Shown: one piece after another, positions 17,925-27,469 of the stretch
How the letters are laid out: each line of letters begins with the position of its first letter
How positions within the stretch are numbered: position 1 is the first letter of the stretch
NCBI GenBank assembly: GCA_021781615.1
Contig: JAJXWM010000003.1
Coordinates: 1-64,000 of the forward strand
Direction of reading: 5' to 3'
Source of the DNA: Pseudomonadota bacterium
Lineage (GTDB): Bacteria > Pseudomonadota > Gammaproteobacteria > UBA9339
Length of the DNA stretch: 64,000 bases
Program-made: the position numbers and the translations under genes
Notes under the pieces: model-generated
What the model saw: only the letters and a program-made list of their open reading frames with translations
The model's database searches: none
Told to the model about the DNA's origin: nothing

Positions 17925-19472
17925 TTATTCTTCTTGGAAAATAAACTCTCGTACTTTCATACCGCTAACCCATAAACATGCAAAATAAACTAAAACTGCA
18001 CCCACACATGAAGTCGCCAAGTGCCAAACTCGAACATGCGAACTCCAACCAAACCACACTGCTAAATCAGCAGCTGTCAACCACAAAAATAACGCCAAAG
18101 TAACATTAGCAAAAATTAACCGTAACCAAAATATTACCCACCCATTACCTGGCTGGTAGTGGTTATCGCGTCTGATCGTCCAAAATAATAAACCAGCATT
18201 AAGCGAGGAAGTAAGCGACGTCGCAAGTGCCAGCCCTGCATGCTTGAGAGGAAAAACCAAAATTACCGCCAAAACAATATTAGATAACATGGCTATAACT
18301 GCCATTTTTACTGGGGTTTTAATATTTTGTCGCGAATAAAAACCAGAAGCAAAAACCTTAACTAACATAAAAGCGGGGATACCCAAAGTAAATCCCCATA
18401 AACTACGCCGCACCATAAGTACATCAAATTCTCTAAGTTGTCCGCCATGAAATTGAAATAATGTTGCAACAATTGGCCCTGCAAGCATAACGATACCAAT
18501 TACTGCCGGAATTGCGATGATTAATACAAACCTAAGCGCCCAATCAAGTGCGCGAGAAAACTCTTCCTGGGATTTTGCGGCATATTTACGCGATAAATAT
18601 GGTAATACTACAGTAGCAATTGCTACTCCAAAAACCCCTAAAGGAAACAAAGCCAAACGACTAGAAAAATATAACCAAGAAACACTACCCACCTGTAAAA
18701 ACGAAGCTAGCAAATTATCAACTAAAAAACTTATCTGGGCTACCGAAACACCAAACATCGCTGGCAACATTAATTTTAATACTCGCCCTACTCCGGTATC
18801 ACCCCATAAGATATTTGGCCGGGGCATTAAATTTAATTTATATAAAAATGGTAATTGAAATATAAGCTGTGCAATCCCACCAACAAAAATACCCCAAGCT
18901 AAGGCAGCTGCCGGCTCAGCGAAATAAGGCGCCAGAAAAATCGCTGCGCCAATCAAAGCCAAATTTAATAGGTTGGGGGCAAAAGCTGGAATCCCAAATT
19001 TACCATAAGCATTTAAAATTCCACTAACATAAGCTGTTAACGAAATAAACAAAATGTACGGAAAAGTTATACGTAACATCACCGCCGTAAGCTCAAGGCG
19101 ATTAGGGTCATGGATAAAACCTGGGGCAAAAACATAAACTAGATAAGGTGTAACTAAAATCGCAACCACCGTAAGGATAGACAATACCAAAATCATTAAA
19201 CCCGCGATATGGTTCAGAAAAAGTTTGACCTCCGCCTCACTCCGTTTTTCTCGATATTCTGATAGCACTGGAACAAACGCTTGCGAAAAAGCACCCTCAC
19301 CAAACAAACCTCTTAAAAAATTAGGGATGCGGTAAGCGATATTAAAAACATCAAATCCAGCAGTAGCGCCAATATAATAAGCAAAAGCTATATCGCGCAA
19401 TAATCCAGTTATACGTGAGATAACGGTCATAAAAGAAAAGGCAAAAGTAGATTTCAGCAGGCTTTTTTTCAT
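17925..19472 (-). CDS. murJ: Lipid II flippase MurJ
   Basis: This polytopic flippase moves lipid II across the inner membrane for peptidoglycan synthesis. About fourteen hydrophobic segments span 515 residues. The N-terminus KKSLLKSTFAFSFMTVISR and the following TGLLRDIAFAYYIGA are typical MviN/MurJ, as is LRGLFGEGAFSQAFVPVLSE. ATG at 19472 fits the family start; another ATG lies 18 bases upstream, and neither has a clear Shine-Dalgarno sequence. In many gammaproteobacteria murJ precedes ribF directly. Here about 8.6 kb of exporter, LRR and other genes separates them. Confidence 0.96.
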   Translation of the reverse strand: MKKSLLKSTFAFSFMTVISRITGLLRDIAFAYYIGATAGFDVFNIAYRIPNFLRGLFGEGAFSQAFVPVLSEYREKRSEAEVKLFLNHIAGLMILVLSILTVVAILVTPYLVYVFAPGFIHDPNRLELTAVMLRITFPYILFISLTAYVSGILNAYGKFGIPAFAPNLLNLALIGAAIFLAPYFAEPAAALAWGIFVGGIAQLIFQLPFLYKLNLMPRPNILWGDTGVGRVLKLMLPAMFGVSVAQISFLVDNLLASFLQVGSVSWLYFSSRLALFPLGVFGVAIATVVLPYLSRKYAAKSQEEFSRALDWALRFVLIIAIPAVIGIVMLAGPIVATLFQFHGGQLREFDVLMVRRSLWGFTLGIPAFMLVKVFASGFYSRQNIKTPVKMAVIAMLSNIVLAVILVFPLKHAGLALATSLTSSLNAGLLFWTIRRDNHYQPGNGWVIFWLRLIFANVTLALFLWLTAADLAVWFGWSSHVRVWHLATSCVGAVLVYFACLWVSGMKVREFIFQEE

Positions 19473-19660
19473 CACTGATAATGCTAACATAAATATAAGG
19501 CCTCTGCATAATCCTAAAAAAAGCAGTTGGAACCTGCCGCTGCCGTCGTGGCGCTGCTGCCGCTATCGAAAAGGTAGTAAAAAAAGATTAAGCAGATAAC
19601 CATATAACTATTTTAACAGTTGAGTGGAAAAAGGGCATTCACCCGCTGAATTTTTAGTAA

Positions 19661-21487
19661 TTATTCACTACTACGACTAATCCTTTTCCTATCGTTTGCA
19701 CTCAAGATTTTCTTGCGCAGCCGCATCTCTGTCGGGGTAACTTCCACCAACTCATCATCTTCAATAAACTCCAAAGCCCTTTCCAAACTCATCTTTAACG
19801 GCGGAGTCAAAATAACATTTTCATCGGTACCAGATGCCCGCATATTAGTTAAATGTTTTTCTTTAGTGGGATTTACTACAATATCATCAATACGGGAGTT
19901 AACACCAACAATCATACCCTCATACACTTCGGTCTGCGGACCAATAAATAATTGACCCCGATCTTGCAGATTAAATAATGCAAAACCGGTGGACTTTCCT
20001 CTGCTATTTGCGATCAGCACCCCTCGCGAACGCTTGGCTAAAGCTCCAGGTTTAACTGGCCCATAATGATCGAATACATGGTGTAAAAGACCGCCACCAG
20101 AAGTGGCCATCATAAACTCAGTTTGAAACCCCATTAAACCCCGAGTAGGAATAATATATTCCAAGCGCACTCTACCAAGACCATCGGACTGCATATTAAC
20201 TAATTCCGCTTTTCTCGACCCCAAGGATTCCATAATCGCGCCTTGGTTTTTTTCCTCAATATCAGCAACTAAAAATTCATACGGTTCACACTGCTTGCCA
20301 TCGATCTCTTTTATAATCACTTGGGGCTGCCCTACCGCCAATTCGTAACCTTCACGCCTCATCGTCTCAATTAATATTCCAAGATGTAATTCACCACGTC
20401 CGGAAACTCTGAATCTTTCCGGAGTCTCGGTATCTTCCACCCGCAAAGCTACATTATGTAATAACTCACGATAAAGCCGTTCCCGTAGATGGCGGCTCGT
20501 CAAAAACTTACCAACCAGCCCAGAAAATGGTGACGTATTAACCTCAAAAGTCATGCTAATTGTTGGCTCGTCAATCGTTAATGGCGGCAAAGCTTGGACC
20601 ATCGCAGGATCACATAAAGTATCAGAAATTTTCAAACCCTCTACACCGGTAATCGCAACGATATCCCCGGCATCTGCTCCCTCAACCTCATAACGTTTAA
20701 GACCCAAAAACCCTAAAATCTGTAAAATTTTACTATTCCGCGTATTACCTTCACGATCGATTACGGTTATCGGCATATTTCTATAGATCCTGCCGTGCTT
20801 GATTCGACCAATTCCAATAGTCCCGACATAACTTGAATAATCAAGAGAAGTAATTTGCATCTGTAACGGGGCATTAGGCTCAACTTGCGGAGGAGGTACG
20901 CTATCAACTATCATCTGGAACAACAAATTCATATCGGAAGTTGGTTTTTGCCAATCAAAAGTAGCAAAACCCTTAGTTGCCGAAGTATAAATAACAGGAA
21001 AATCTAACTGGTTATCAGTTGCTCCTAGCTTATCAAATAGATCAAACACCTGATCAATAACCCAGTCTGGACGTGCATTAGGACGATCGACCTTATTCAC
21101 CACCACAATCGGGTTTAAACCTTGCGCAAATGCCTTTTGCGTCACAAAACGGGTTTGCGGCATTGGACCATCAACCGCATCCACCAAAAGCAGTACCGAA
21201 TCCACCATTGATAGCACCCGCTCTACCTCACCACCAAAATCGGCATGCCCTGGGGTATCAACAATGTTAATTTTATAACCCTGCCACTCAATAGCAGTAT
21301 TTTTTGCTAAAATGGTAATGCCCCGTTCCCGCTCAAGCTCATTAGAATCCATGATTAAATCGTCACTCTTAGCAATTCCCAGCTTTTGCTTTAGCGTCCC
21401 AGATTGGCGCAATAGTTGGTCAACCAAGGTGGTTTTACCATGGTCGACGTGGGCAATAATAGCGATGTTTCGTATATTCGTTGTCAT
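19661..21487 (-). CDS. typA: Translational GTPase TypA/BipA
   Basis: A 608-residue ribosome-associated GTPase of the EF-G family that helps 50S assembly and translation under stress. G1 is [15 protein letters not shown] near residue 12, G2 lies in the RERGITI segment, G3 is [15 protein letters not shown] and G4 is NKVDR. Domains II, III and V follow, with the TypA-specific C-terminal domain containing [17 protein letters not shown]. Length agrees with E. coli BipA (607). It is divergent from rpsT across a 125-base promoter region. Confidence 0.98.
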   Translation of the reverse strand: MTTNIRNIAIIAHVDHGKTTLVDQLLRQSGTLKQKLGIAKSDDLIMDSNELERERGITILAKNTAIEWQGYKINIVDTPGHADFGGEVERVLSMVDSVLLLVDAVDGPMPQTRFVTQKAFAQGLNPIVVVNKVDRPNARPDWVIDQVFDLFDKLGATDNQLDFPVIYTSATKGFATFDWQKPTSDMNLLFQMIVDSVPPPQVEPNAPLQMQITSLDYSSYVGTIGIGRIKHGRIYRNMPITVIDREGNTRNSKILQILGFLGLKRYEVEGADAGDIVAITGVEGLKISDTLCDPAMVQALPPLTIDEPTISMTFEVNTSPFSGLVGKFLTSRHLRERLYRELLHNVALRVEDTETPERFRVSGRGELHLGILIETMRREGYELAVGQPQVIIKEIDGKQCEPYEFLVADIEEKNQGAIMESLGSRKAELVNMQSDGLGRVRLEYIIPTRGLMGFQTEFMMATSGGGLLHHVFDHYGPVKPGALAKRSRGVLIANSRGKSTGFALFNLQDRGQLFIGPQTEVYEGMIVGVNSRIDDIVVNPTKEKHLTNMRASGTDENVILTPPLKMSLERALEFIEDDELVEVTPTEMRLRKKILSANDRKRISRSSE

Positions 21488-21550
21488 AAATTAATCACAA
21501 AGTCGGTGAGTATGTCACTAAAAACCGATTAATGCCAGGTTTTTTCCATA

Positions 21551-21579
21551 TTGACACTAAGCCAAGTTCAGGGCATATT
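21551..21579 (+). promoter_or_regulatory. Candidate sigma-70 promoter for rpsT, framed by an inverted repeat
   Basis: TTGACA at 21551-21556 is a perfect -35 hexamer. A 17-base spacer leads to CATATT at 21574-21579. Transcription would begin near 21586, giving a leader of about 27 bases. The promoter is framed by a nine-base inverted repeat, GGTTTTTTC at 21538-21546 and GAAAAAACC at 21589-21597, which could be an operator or mRNA structure. Confidence 0.55.
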
Positions 21580-21612
21580 ACGCCAATAGAAAAAACCATT
21601 GGAGAATTGAGC

Positions 21613-21876
21613 GTGGCAAACATAAAATCTGCTAAAAAAAGAGCGATCCAAAGCGAAACTCACCGCAAACATAACATTGCTCTCAAATCAACATATCGTA
21701 CATATATCAAAAAAGTTGAAACTGCAATAGCAACCAACAAAAAGGAAGATGCGTTAAAAGCCTTGAAAGAATCAGTACCAGTACTCGACAAAGTTGCATC
21801 TAAAGGAATTATTCACAAAAACAAAGCGGCAAGATTAAAGAGCCGTTTAAACGATAAGATTAAAAATTTAAAATAA
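21613..21876 (+). CDS. rpsT: 30S ribosomal protein S20
   Basis: An 87-residue ribosomal protein that binds 16S rRNA early in 30S assembly. The sequence is basic and helical: [20 protein letters not shown] at the start and the [16 protein letters not shown] segment near the end match the family. The start is GTG at 21613, with GGAG eight bases upstream; the resulting length equals that of E. coli S20, whose gene also has a non-ATG start (TTG) used in autoregulation. An in-frame ATG at 21532 would add 27 non-homologous residues and lies before the promoter, so it is rejected. Confidence 0.97.
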   Translation: MANIKSAKKRAIQSETHRKHNIALKSTYRTYIKKVETAIATNKKEDALKALKESVPVLDKVASKGIIHKNKAARLKSRLNDKIKNLK

Positions 21877-21920
21877 CTTTTAACCATGATTATGTACCTT
21901 TTATCAGAGGAATAAGTCTC

Positions 21921-23186
21921 ATGGTCGCTCGTAAAAAAAATGCTTTCTACGCCCAATCAGGTGGCGTAACTTCCGTTATCAACACTACCGCTTGCGGGTT
22001 AATTGAAACCGCAAGAAAAAATGGCGTAAAGGTCTATGCTGGCAGAAATGGCATTATCGGCGCACTTACGGAAGATCTCATAGATACCAGTAAAGAACCA
22101 GCTAAAAATATTGCTAACCTACGTTATACTCCTGGTGGCGCCTTTGGATCGTGTCGTTATAAACTCAAGAACCATGAACAAAGTAAATCAGAATATGAAC
22201 GCATACTCAAAGTATTTGACGCTCATAATATTGGTTATTTTTTCTACAATGGCGGCGGTGATTCCCATGATACTGTCCATAAAATATCACAATTAAGCCA
22301 AGTTATGGGCTATCCATTAACCTGTATTGGCATACCGAAAACCATAGATAACGATCTACCATTTACCGACACCTGCCCCGGATTCGGCTCAGTTGCCAAA
22401 TATATCGCAACTTCAGTTCGCGAAGTAGGATATGACTTAGAATCAATGGCTGCATCTTCGACCAAAATCTTTGTTCTTGAAGTGATGGGAAGACATGCCG
22501 GCTGGATCGCAGCCAGCGCCGGATTAGCCGCTGAAAGAATTGGTGAACATCCGCACATTATTTTGTTTCCAGAAATAATTTTTGATGAAGAAAAATTCTT
22601 AGCAAAAGTAGATAATTGCGTCAAGAAATTTGGCTGCTGCTCTATTGTTGCTTCTGAAGGAATACGCAACAAAGAGGGAATATTCTTATCAGATCTTGGT
22701 TGTATCGATGCGTTTGGCCATGTACAACTTGGCGGCGTAGCACCAATTGTAGCAAAATTGATTAAACACAAATTAGGTTATAAATACCACTGGGCCGTTG
22801 CTGACTACCTACAACGAGCTGCACGCCATATTGCATCTAAAACCGATATTGACCAGGCTTATGCCATGGGTAAAACCGCAGTTGAATATGCCTTACAAGG
22901 AAAAAGCAATATTATGGTAACAATTGTCCGCAAATCTAATAAACCATACCGCTGGACTATTGGCTGGAAAATGTTAGAAGAAGTGGCAAACGTTGAAAAG
23001 AAAATGCCACTTGATTTCATTACCCGCGACGGCTTCCACATTACCAACGCCTGCCATGAGTATTTATCACCACTGATTCAAGGCGAAGATCCTCCGCTAT
23101 TTAAAAATGGGTTACCACAATTTACAAAACTAAAAAATCCTTCCGTAAGGAAAAAAATCAAAGAGGAATTTAAGTTAAAAAAGTAG
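21921..23186 (+). CDS. PPi-dependent 6-phosphofructokinase
   Basis: A 421-residue enzyme that phosphorylates fructose 6-phosphate with pyrophosphate, reversibly, in glycolysis or gluconeogenesis. The N-terminus AFYAQSGGVTSVINTTACG and MGRHAGWIAA are phosphofructokinase signatures. PKTIDND, with lysine where ATP-using enzymes have glycine, marks PPi dependence. NGGGDSHDT aligns with the N-G-G-N-D-S-x-D-T motif of the long PPi-PFK group. GAGGAA precedes the ATG. It follows rpsT by 44 bases and ends before the giant palindrome. Using PPi instead of ATP saves energy and fits a parasite or an energy-limited cell. Confidence 0.93.
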   Translation: MVARKKNAFYAQSGGVTSVINTTACGLIETARKNGVKVYAGRNGIIGALTEDLIDTSKEPAKNIANLRYTPGGAFGSCRYKLKNHEQSKSEYERILKVFDAHNIGYFFYNGGGDSHDTVHKISQLSQVMGYPLTCIGIPKTIDNDLPFTDTCPGFGSVAKYIATSVREVGYDLESMAASSTKIFVLEVMGRHAGWIAASAGLAAERIGEHPHIILFPEIIFDEEKFLAKVDNCVKKFGCCSIVASEGIRNKEGIFLSDLGCIDAFGHVQLGGVAPIVAKLIKHKLGYKYHWAVADYLQRAARHIASKTDIDQAYAMGKTAVEYALQGKSNIMVTIVRKSNKPYRWTIGWKMLEEVANVEKKMPLDFITRDGFHITNACHEYLSPLIQGEDPPLFKNGLPQFTKLKNPSVRKKIKEEFKLKK

Positions 23187-23230
23187 GCGCGCATGAAGGG
23201 CAAAGTCAAAAAACGCGCCCCCACCATCCC

Positions 23231-23633
23231 ACGGTAAACGCATCTAATTTTACGCTAATCTAACCGGTTCGAGCATTACAAATTAATTTCGCTCTACGAG
23301 CTCGAAATTATATGCCTATCATTTACCACCAGGCCTGCAATTTGCAAAAAACGCGAATTTGAGCCTGGGCTGGTTAGGCCTTTTGCCCTTCGGGCTAGTC
23401 GATAAAAAATAATTTATAGTTAGGCTGGAGATGTCTTTTGTTCTTCCGGAACATGAGGATTTATTTTTTTGATTCAACAAACTCTATAAAATAATTTTTG
23501 TCAACAGCCCGGAGGGCGCAAGGCCTCACCAGCCCAGCCTCAGGTGAGCGCTTTTTGCGAACCGCAGGGCTGGGTGATGATGGGAGCATAATTTCTAGCT
23601 CGTAGAGCGAAATTAAGATGCGTTTACCGTGCA
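23231..23633. repeat. Giant imperfect palindrome (about 400 bp) between convergent genes
   Basis: The two halves are imperfect reverse complements. The outer arms share CACGGTAAACGCATCT (23231 onward; complement ending near 23633). Then come the shared AATTTCGCTCTACGAGCT, the GGCTGGGCTGG-TGAGGCCTT-type arm, CCCTTCGGGCT against AGCCCGGAGGG, and AAAAAATAATTTATAG against TATAAAATAATTTTTG. The centre is the small palindrome TTCCGGAA at about 23443-23450. The left half holds an extra 33 bases or so around 23251-23285. Transcripts of either strand would fold into one long hairpin. It fills the gap between convergent pfk and yhdP. Confidence 0.88.
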
Positions 23634-23678
23634 CCCCATCCAGCATTTAAATCTCTTTTTATGTAACCTGATATAATC

Positions 23679-26600
23679 CTAAATCTTAGTAATATTAGGC
23701 TTATCCCAAGAACCAGTTATTTGGTAATTATAATTTACAGCTTTCCTCGTTACCTTTTTTGTTACCGAAGAGAATATATTATCAGCAATTAAGCCGACCA
23801 CACCCGCAACTGGACCACCAAGCAGGGTGGCTGTTGCAGCCACCGGAAGACTCGTAGAAACCTGGGGCGCAACATTTATTTTTACATCGTAATCTTGGGC
23901 TTTTAAACCAATCCTTCCAGAAGCTTCAATATGCGCTAGCGCCCCCTTGAAACTAAGTTTTTTTACTATAGCATTACCATTGCCAGCCAAATCAAATTCT
24001 CCCACCACGGTATCAAAGGCAAAACCTTTTTGAGTTAAATCGCTAAAATCTAAGGTTAAACGTCGAGGCAAAGACTGCAAACTAAGCATATTAAAAACCT
24101 TACCAAAACCTAACTTATTTTCCGTTTGTCGGCTGAGATTAATAATTCTACCGTTAGCTAGATTAAGAGAAAAATTACCTCTAATAGTCTGTAACGTCGG
24201 ATTATAAGGGGAATCTGGCCACCGCAAAATAAATTTAGCTACCCCACTACCACCCACCACATTATCAGTTAAATCCCACTGTTTTAGCAAGCCACCAACA
24301 TCACCACTACTAATTTTGCCAAGAAAAACCGTACTCTGCTTATTATCAACTTCTAACCAATCACCACTTCCTTCAAGGTTAAACCTGGGACCATTAAACG
24401 CAATCTTGGTAATTTTTACTCCATCCTTCTGTGGTTCGGTAACAAAGGCAACTCGATTAAAATTTTTAGCTCCATAACGAAAACTATCGACCTTAAGATC
24501 TAAAAGCGGTAAATTCTGTGGCTTTAAAGTAGATATAGCTTGCTCACCAAAACTAAGATAAAGTTTTTTAAATTCCCCCTTTATCGCCGCTTTATTGGCA
24601 TTTGGCAGATATACCCTACCATCAATATCTGGCGTTAAAAATGCCAGCTCCCAACCCGCTCCTTTAGACTGCGCCCCCAATAATACTTGTTTAAATACTT
24701 GTCCAAAAGCAATGAGCTCGCCAATATTCAAATTAACTTTTTTAACTATTGAACCAGCCGCTTTAAAATTAGCTTGAGACTTTGTCAAATAATCTTTCCA
24801 TATGGACCAATCTAATTTAGCAAGATGGCCAGTAACTGCCAAACCAGGACCCGTCGTAACCTCAGATGCACCACCGCCAAGCTTCACCTCCCCCGCCACC
24901 ACTTGCACCCCTTTGGCCTCGGTCCTTTTAACCGTCAATGCAGCATTTATTTGATCGTTATAGTTGATGAGCACTCGATTTGCCTGGTTACCCCCAAAAT
25001 AACCAGTCAAATAAAAACCATGTGGGTCTTGAATTTTTTTATCAAAAGGTTCTGGTAGTTTAATCTCGACCCCGCGAAGATTAGAGCTTAATTTAAAAAC
25101 ACTTGGTACGGCAATACTATGAAGATCTAACAAAGCTTTATAGCTAAAATTACCACTTGCATAAGGGGCTAGTTTAATCGAAAAAGCTTGTTCAAAATCT
25201 TGAATACTTGCATTACCAGCTAAATTCACTCGCGTAATAACATCCTTATGACTAGCATTTACAGTGCTTATAGAAATATCCACAGGTTTATTAAATAATT
25301 TGCCTTTAAAATCTTTAGCCACCAAATCATCGCCATCAAAATGTATAGCGCCGTTAAGATTTTCTATACTTATCCCCCAACCATCAGGCTGAATTCTATT
25401 ATTGTACAATTCGATGTTACCATCTATTTGCGTTTTTTCATCTTTAAGAGCCTCATCTAAGGGCATGACAAATTTAAGTTTAAATTTCATCAATCCGCTA
25501 AGACTAATATCTTGCAACTTTCTCCCGATAGATTTTTTCAGCGGGCACGCATTTACAAACTTTACGCCCAGGCTCGAATCGGAATCTATAGCGCCATCGA
25601 TATGCAATACCGGAATATCAAGGTTCGGTATAACTGCCTTAATTGATTTAATTGGTTCATTCAAAATTTTAGCACTCCGCGCTAAAATCGTCATCGCTCG
25701 CCCTTCAAAAACCATTTTACCAGTAATATTTTCCGCTCGAGGCCAAGCAGAATCATAATTCAAGCATACATCACGAATAATAGTATCTACTAAAAACTTC
25801 CCTTCGCCATGATCAAAAGGAAATTTTTCAAGTGGGCCACGTAAAATCATGTTACCAGAAATCAGCTTGCTATGAACAAAAGCCTGGTCTAACCAACCAA
25901 CAGCGGAGCTCGGCATTAGACTTGCGGGATAATATAATTTAGCTTTGCCAAGATCAGAAAGCTTGATTCCAAGTTTGGCATCGACAATCGGCATCTTAGA
26001 ATTATCTAAAAATAGAAGCTGCCCCTCGCCGGTAAGCGTTAACCAATTATCAGCAAACTTTATTTTACCGACATTAATCTTGAAACCGTCACCATTTCGG
26101 TTCCACGAAACATTAGCATCCATGTTGTTAATTGCTATTGGTTGACGGAAAAACTTGAAAGGAATTTTAGAGTTCTTAATTGATAATTTGATATCACCTG
26201 CTGGCACAAAAAAATCACCGCCAGCAAGACCCAAAGAGTCAATGGATTGCGACCAATTTTGAACTGTCACCTCCCCGTATAAAGGAAAACTAGTTTGCTT
26301 TAAAACATCGCCGCGTAATTTTAAATCAGCTTTAAATATTGCAGCAGGAGCCTGTTCTTGACTGAGCTTACCACTAACTTTTAATTCATGCTGAAAAATT
26401 CCATTATATAATTTTAAGTATAAACCAGTAAGCTCTATAGTTTTGCCATTAGCAAAATGCCACTTTAATACCAAATTTTCTAAATCAACCCTACTCTGCT
26501 CAAATATCCAAGACGAAAACTCATCAACTACCGCCCCCTCTTTTTCGACCTGACTAGACGCCAAAGAGACACCTGCGATACTGATCTTACCCGTTTTATC

Positions 26601-26975
26601 CTGGTGAATTTCAAGCTCACTACCACGAATTAGCAAAAAATCGGGTTTAATCTGCCATTTGATTAGGCTTCCCACTAAATCGACACCTATTTGCAATTCT
26701 TGTGCTTTGAGCAATCCTTTGGTTTTAGCTTCGTTAAGAATAAGTACATTATGCAACCGAAATACCGGCTCTAAACCACTACTACTTACGGTAATATCAC
26801 CAATCTCAACAGGATGTTGTATAACCTTGCTAACAAACTGTTCAATATCAGAACGATATTCAGCAAAGCGGGTACTAGCAAAATATAAACTCGAAAGTAA
26901 AATGACTAAAATTAGCATCGAAGCAATAATGCCCCAGCTTAACCAAGATAAAATTCTGTTAATAGTCGCTTTCAA
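23679..26975 (-). CDS. yhdP: YhdP family protein (AsmA-like, outer membrane lipid homeostasis)
   Basis: A large AsmA-superfamily protein of 1098 residues anchored by one N-terminal helix (IIASMLILVILLSSLYFAST) with a long periplasmic beta-rich body. In E. coli, YhdP is one of three proteins (with TamB and YdbH) that move phospholipids to the outer membrane. The C-terminal AsmA region includes LQTIRGNFSLNLANGRI, LQSLPRRLTLDFSDL and the glycine-rich ATATLLGGPVAGVVGLIAD, typical of YhdP. It is shorter than E. coli YhdP (1266). Its start overlaps the mreD stop by four bases, giving the order mreB, mreC, mreD, yhdP. Confidence 0.92.
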   Translation of the reverse strand: MKATINRILSWLSWGIIASMLILVILLSSLYFASTRFAEYRSDIEQFVSKVIQHPVEIGDITVSSSGLEPVFRLHNVLILNEAKTKGLLKAQELQIGVDLVGSLIKWQIKPDFLLIRGSELEIHQDKTGKISIAGVSLASSQVEKEGAVVDEFSSWIFEQSRVDLENLVLKWHFANGKTIELTGLYLKLYNGIFQHELKVSGKLSQEQAPAAIFKADLKLRGDVLKQTSFPLYGEVTVQNWSQSIDSLGLAGGDFFVPAGDIKLSIKNSKIPFKFFRQPIAINNMDANVSWNRNGDGFKINVGKIKFADNWLTLTGEGQLLFLDNSKMPIVDAKLGIKLSDLGKAKLYYPASLMPSSAVGWLDQAFVHSKLISGNMILRGPLEKFPFDHGEGKFLVDTIIRDVCLNYDSAWPRAENITGKMVFEGRAMTILARSAKILNEPIKSIKAVIPNLDIPVLHIDGAIDSDSSLGVKFVNACPLKKSIGRKLQDISLSGLMKFKLKFVMPLDEALKDEKTQIDGNIELYNNRIQPDGWGISIENLNGAIHFDGDDLVAKDFKGKLFNKPVDISISTVNASHKDVITRVNLAGNASIQDFEQAFSIKLAPYASGNFSYKALLDLHSIAVPSVFKLSSNLRGVEIKLPEPFDKKIQDPHGFYLTGYFGGNQANRVLINYNDQINAALTVKRTEAKGVQVVAGEVKLGGGASEVTTGPGLAVTGHLAKLDWSIWKDYLTKSQANFKAAGSIVKKVNLNIGELIAFGQVFKQVLLGAQSKGAGWELAFLTPDIDGRVYLPNANKAAIKGEFKKLYLSFGEQAISTLKPQNLPLLDLKVDSFRYGAKNFNRVAFVTEPQKDGVKITKIAFNGPRFNLEGSGDWLEVDNKQSTVFLGKISSGDVGGLLKQWDLTDNVVGGSGVAKFILRWPDSPYNPTLQTIRGNFSLNLANGRIINLSRQTENKLGFGKVFNMLSLQSLPRRLTLDFSDLTQKGFAFDTVVGEFDLAGNGNAIVKKLSFKGALAHIEASGRIGLKAQDYDVKINVAPQVSTSLPVAATATLLGGPVAGVVGLIADNIFSSVTKKVTRKAVNYNYQITGSWDKPNITKI

Positions 26976-27469
26976 ATGCGTAACTTCTGTTGATAGTTAA
27001 ATAATAAAAATGCAAGTAAGGGCCATGCCAATAAACTTGCAATAATACCACGAATAGCAAGCCACAAATCGAAATGCCCGCCAAGATATAATTGCATTAA
27101 AAATAACAAAAATTGGTAAAATCCAATAAAACCAGCAACAATCACTGATATTTTCCAATTCCAAATATTAAGTAATGTCATTTTATGGCGAAATTTTGTC
27201 ATAAAATAAACCACTGAAATCAAAGCTAAAGAATGTCCACCAATGGCGACATTATAAACCACATCTAAAATAAGTCCCACCAAACAAGCGGTCCCTACAT
27301 TTACATATTGTGGTACCTTTAAAACCCAACATAGCAGTATTAAAACCAACCAGAGCGGTCCTAACCAATCAAGACCAGTTGGCAGGCGTAAAAGCATTAA
27401 AACTCCGCCCATTAAAAAGCTGGAAAAAATTAAAATTAAAGACCTTGGTGTTAATATACTAGCACTCAT
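26972..27469 (-). CDS. mreD: Rod shape-determining protein MreD
   Basis: A 165-residue inner-membrane protein with about five helices, part of the elongasome that links MreB filaments to peptidoglycan synthesis. Assignment relies on size, topology, the RLPTGLDWLGPLWLVLILLC segment near the N-terminus, a central GLILDVVYNVAIGGHSLALI, which matches the conserved G-L-D-x3-G-x2-LG region of MreD, and position directly after mreC. It overlaps mreC and yhdP by four bases each, so the three are translationally coupled. Confidence 0.92.
   Translation of the reverse strand: MSASILTPRSLILIFSSFLMGGVLMLLRLPTGLDWLGPLWLVLILLCWVLKVPQYVNVGTACLVGLILDVVYNVAIGGHSLALISVVYFMTKFRHKMTLLNIWNWKISVIVAGFIGFYQFLLFLMQLYLGGHFDLWLAIRGIIASLLAWPLLAFLLFNYQQKLRI

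Noticed and set aside
19520-19570. GC-rich imperfect palindrome with CTGCCGCTGCCG and GCTGCTGCCGC
   Set aside because: It is short, only partly self-complementary and without a T-run, and no second copy was found; possibly simple-sequence GC-rich filler between murJ and typA.
21532-21612. Upstream in-frame extension of rpsT from ATG 21532
   Set aside because: It runs through the promoter and adds residues that S20 lacks, while GTG 21613 has a good Shine-Dalgarno sequence and gives the usual length.
23461-23646. Minus-strand 61-codon frame inside the giant palindrome
   Set aside because: It is explained by the inverted-repeat structure, with no start context and no family resemblance.
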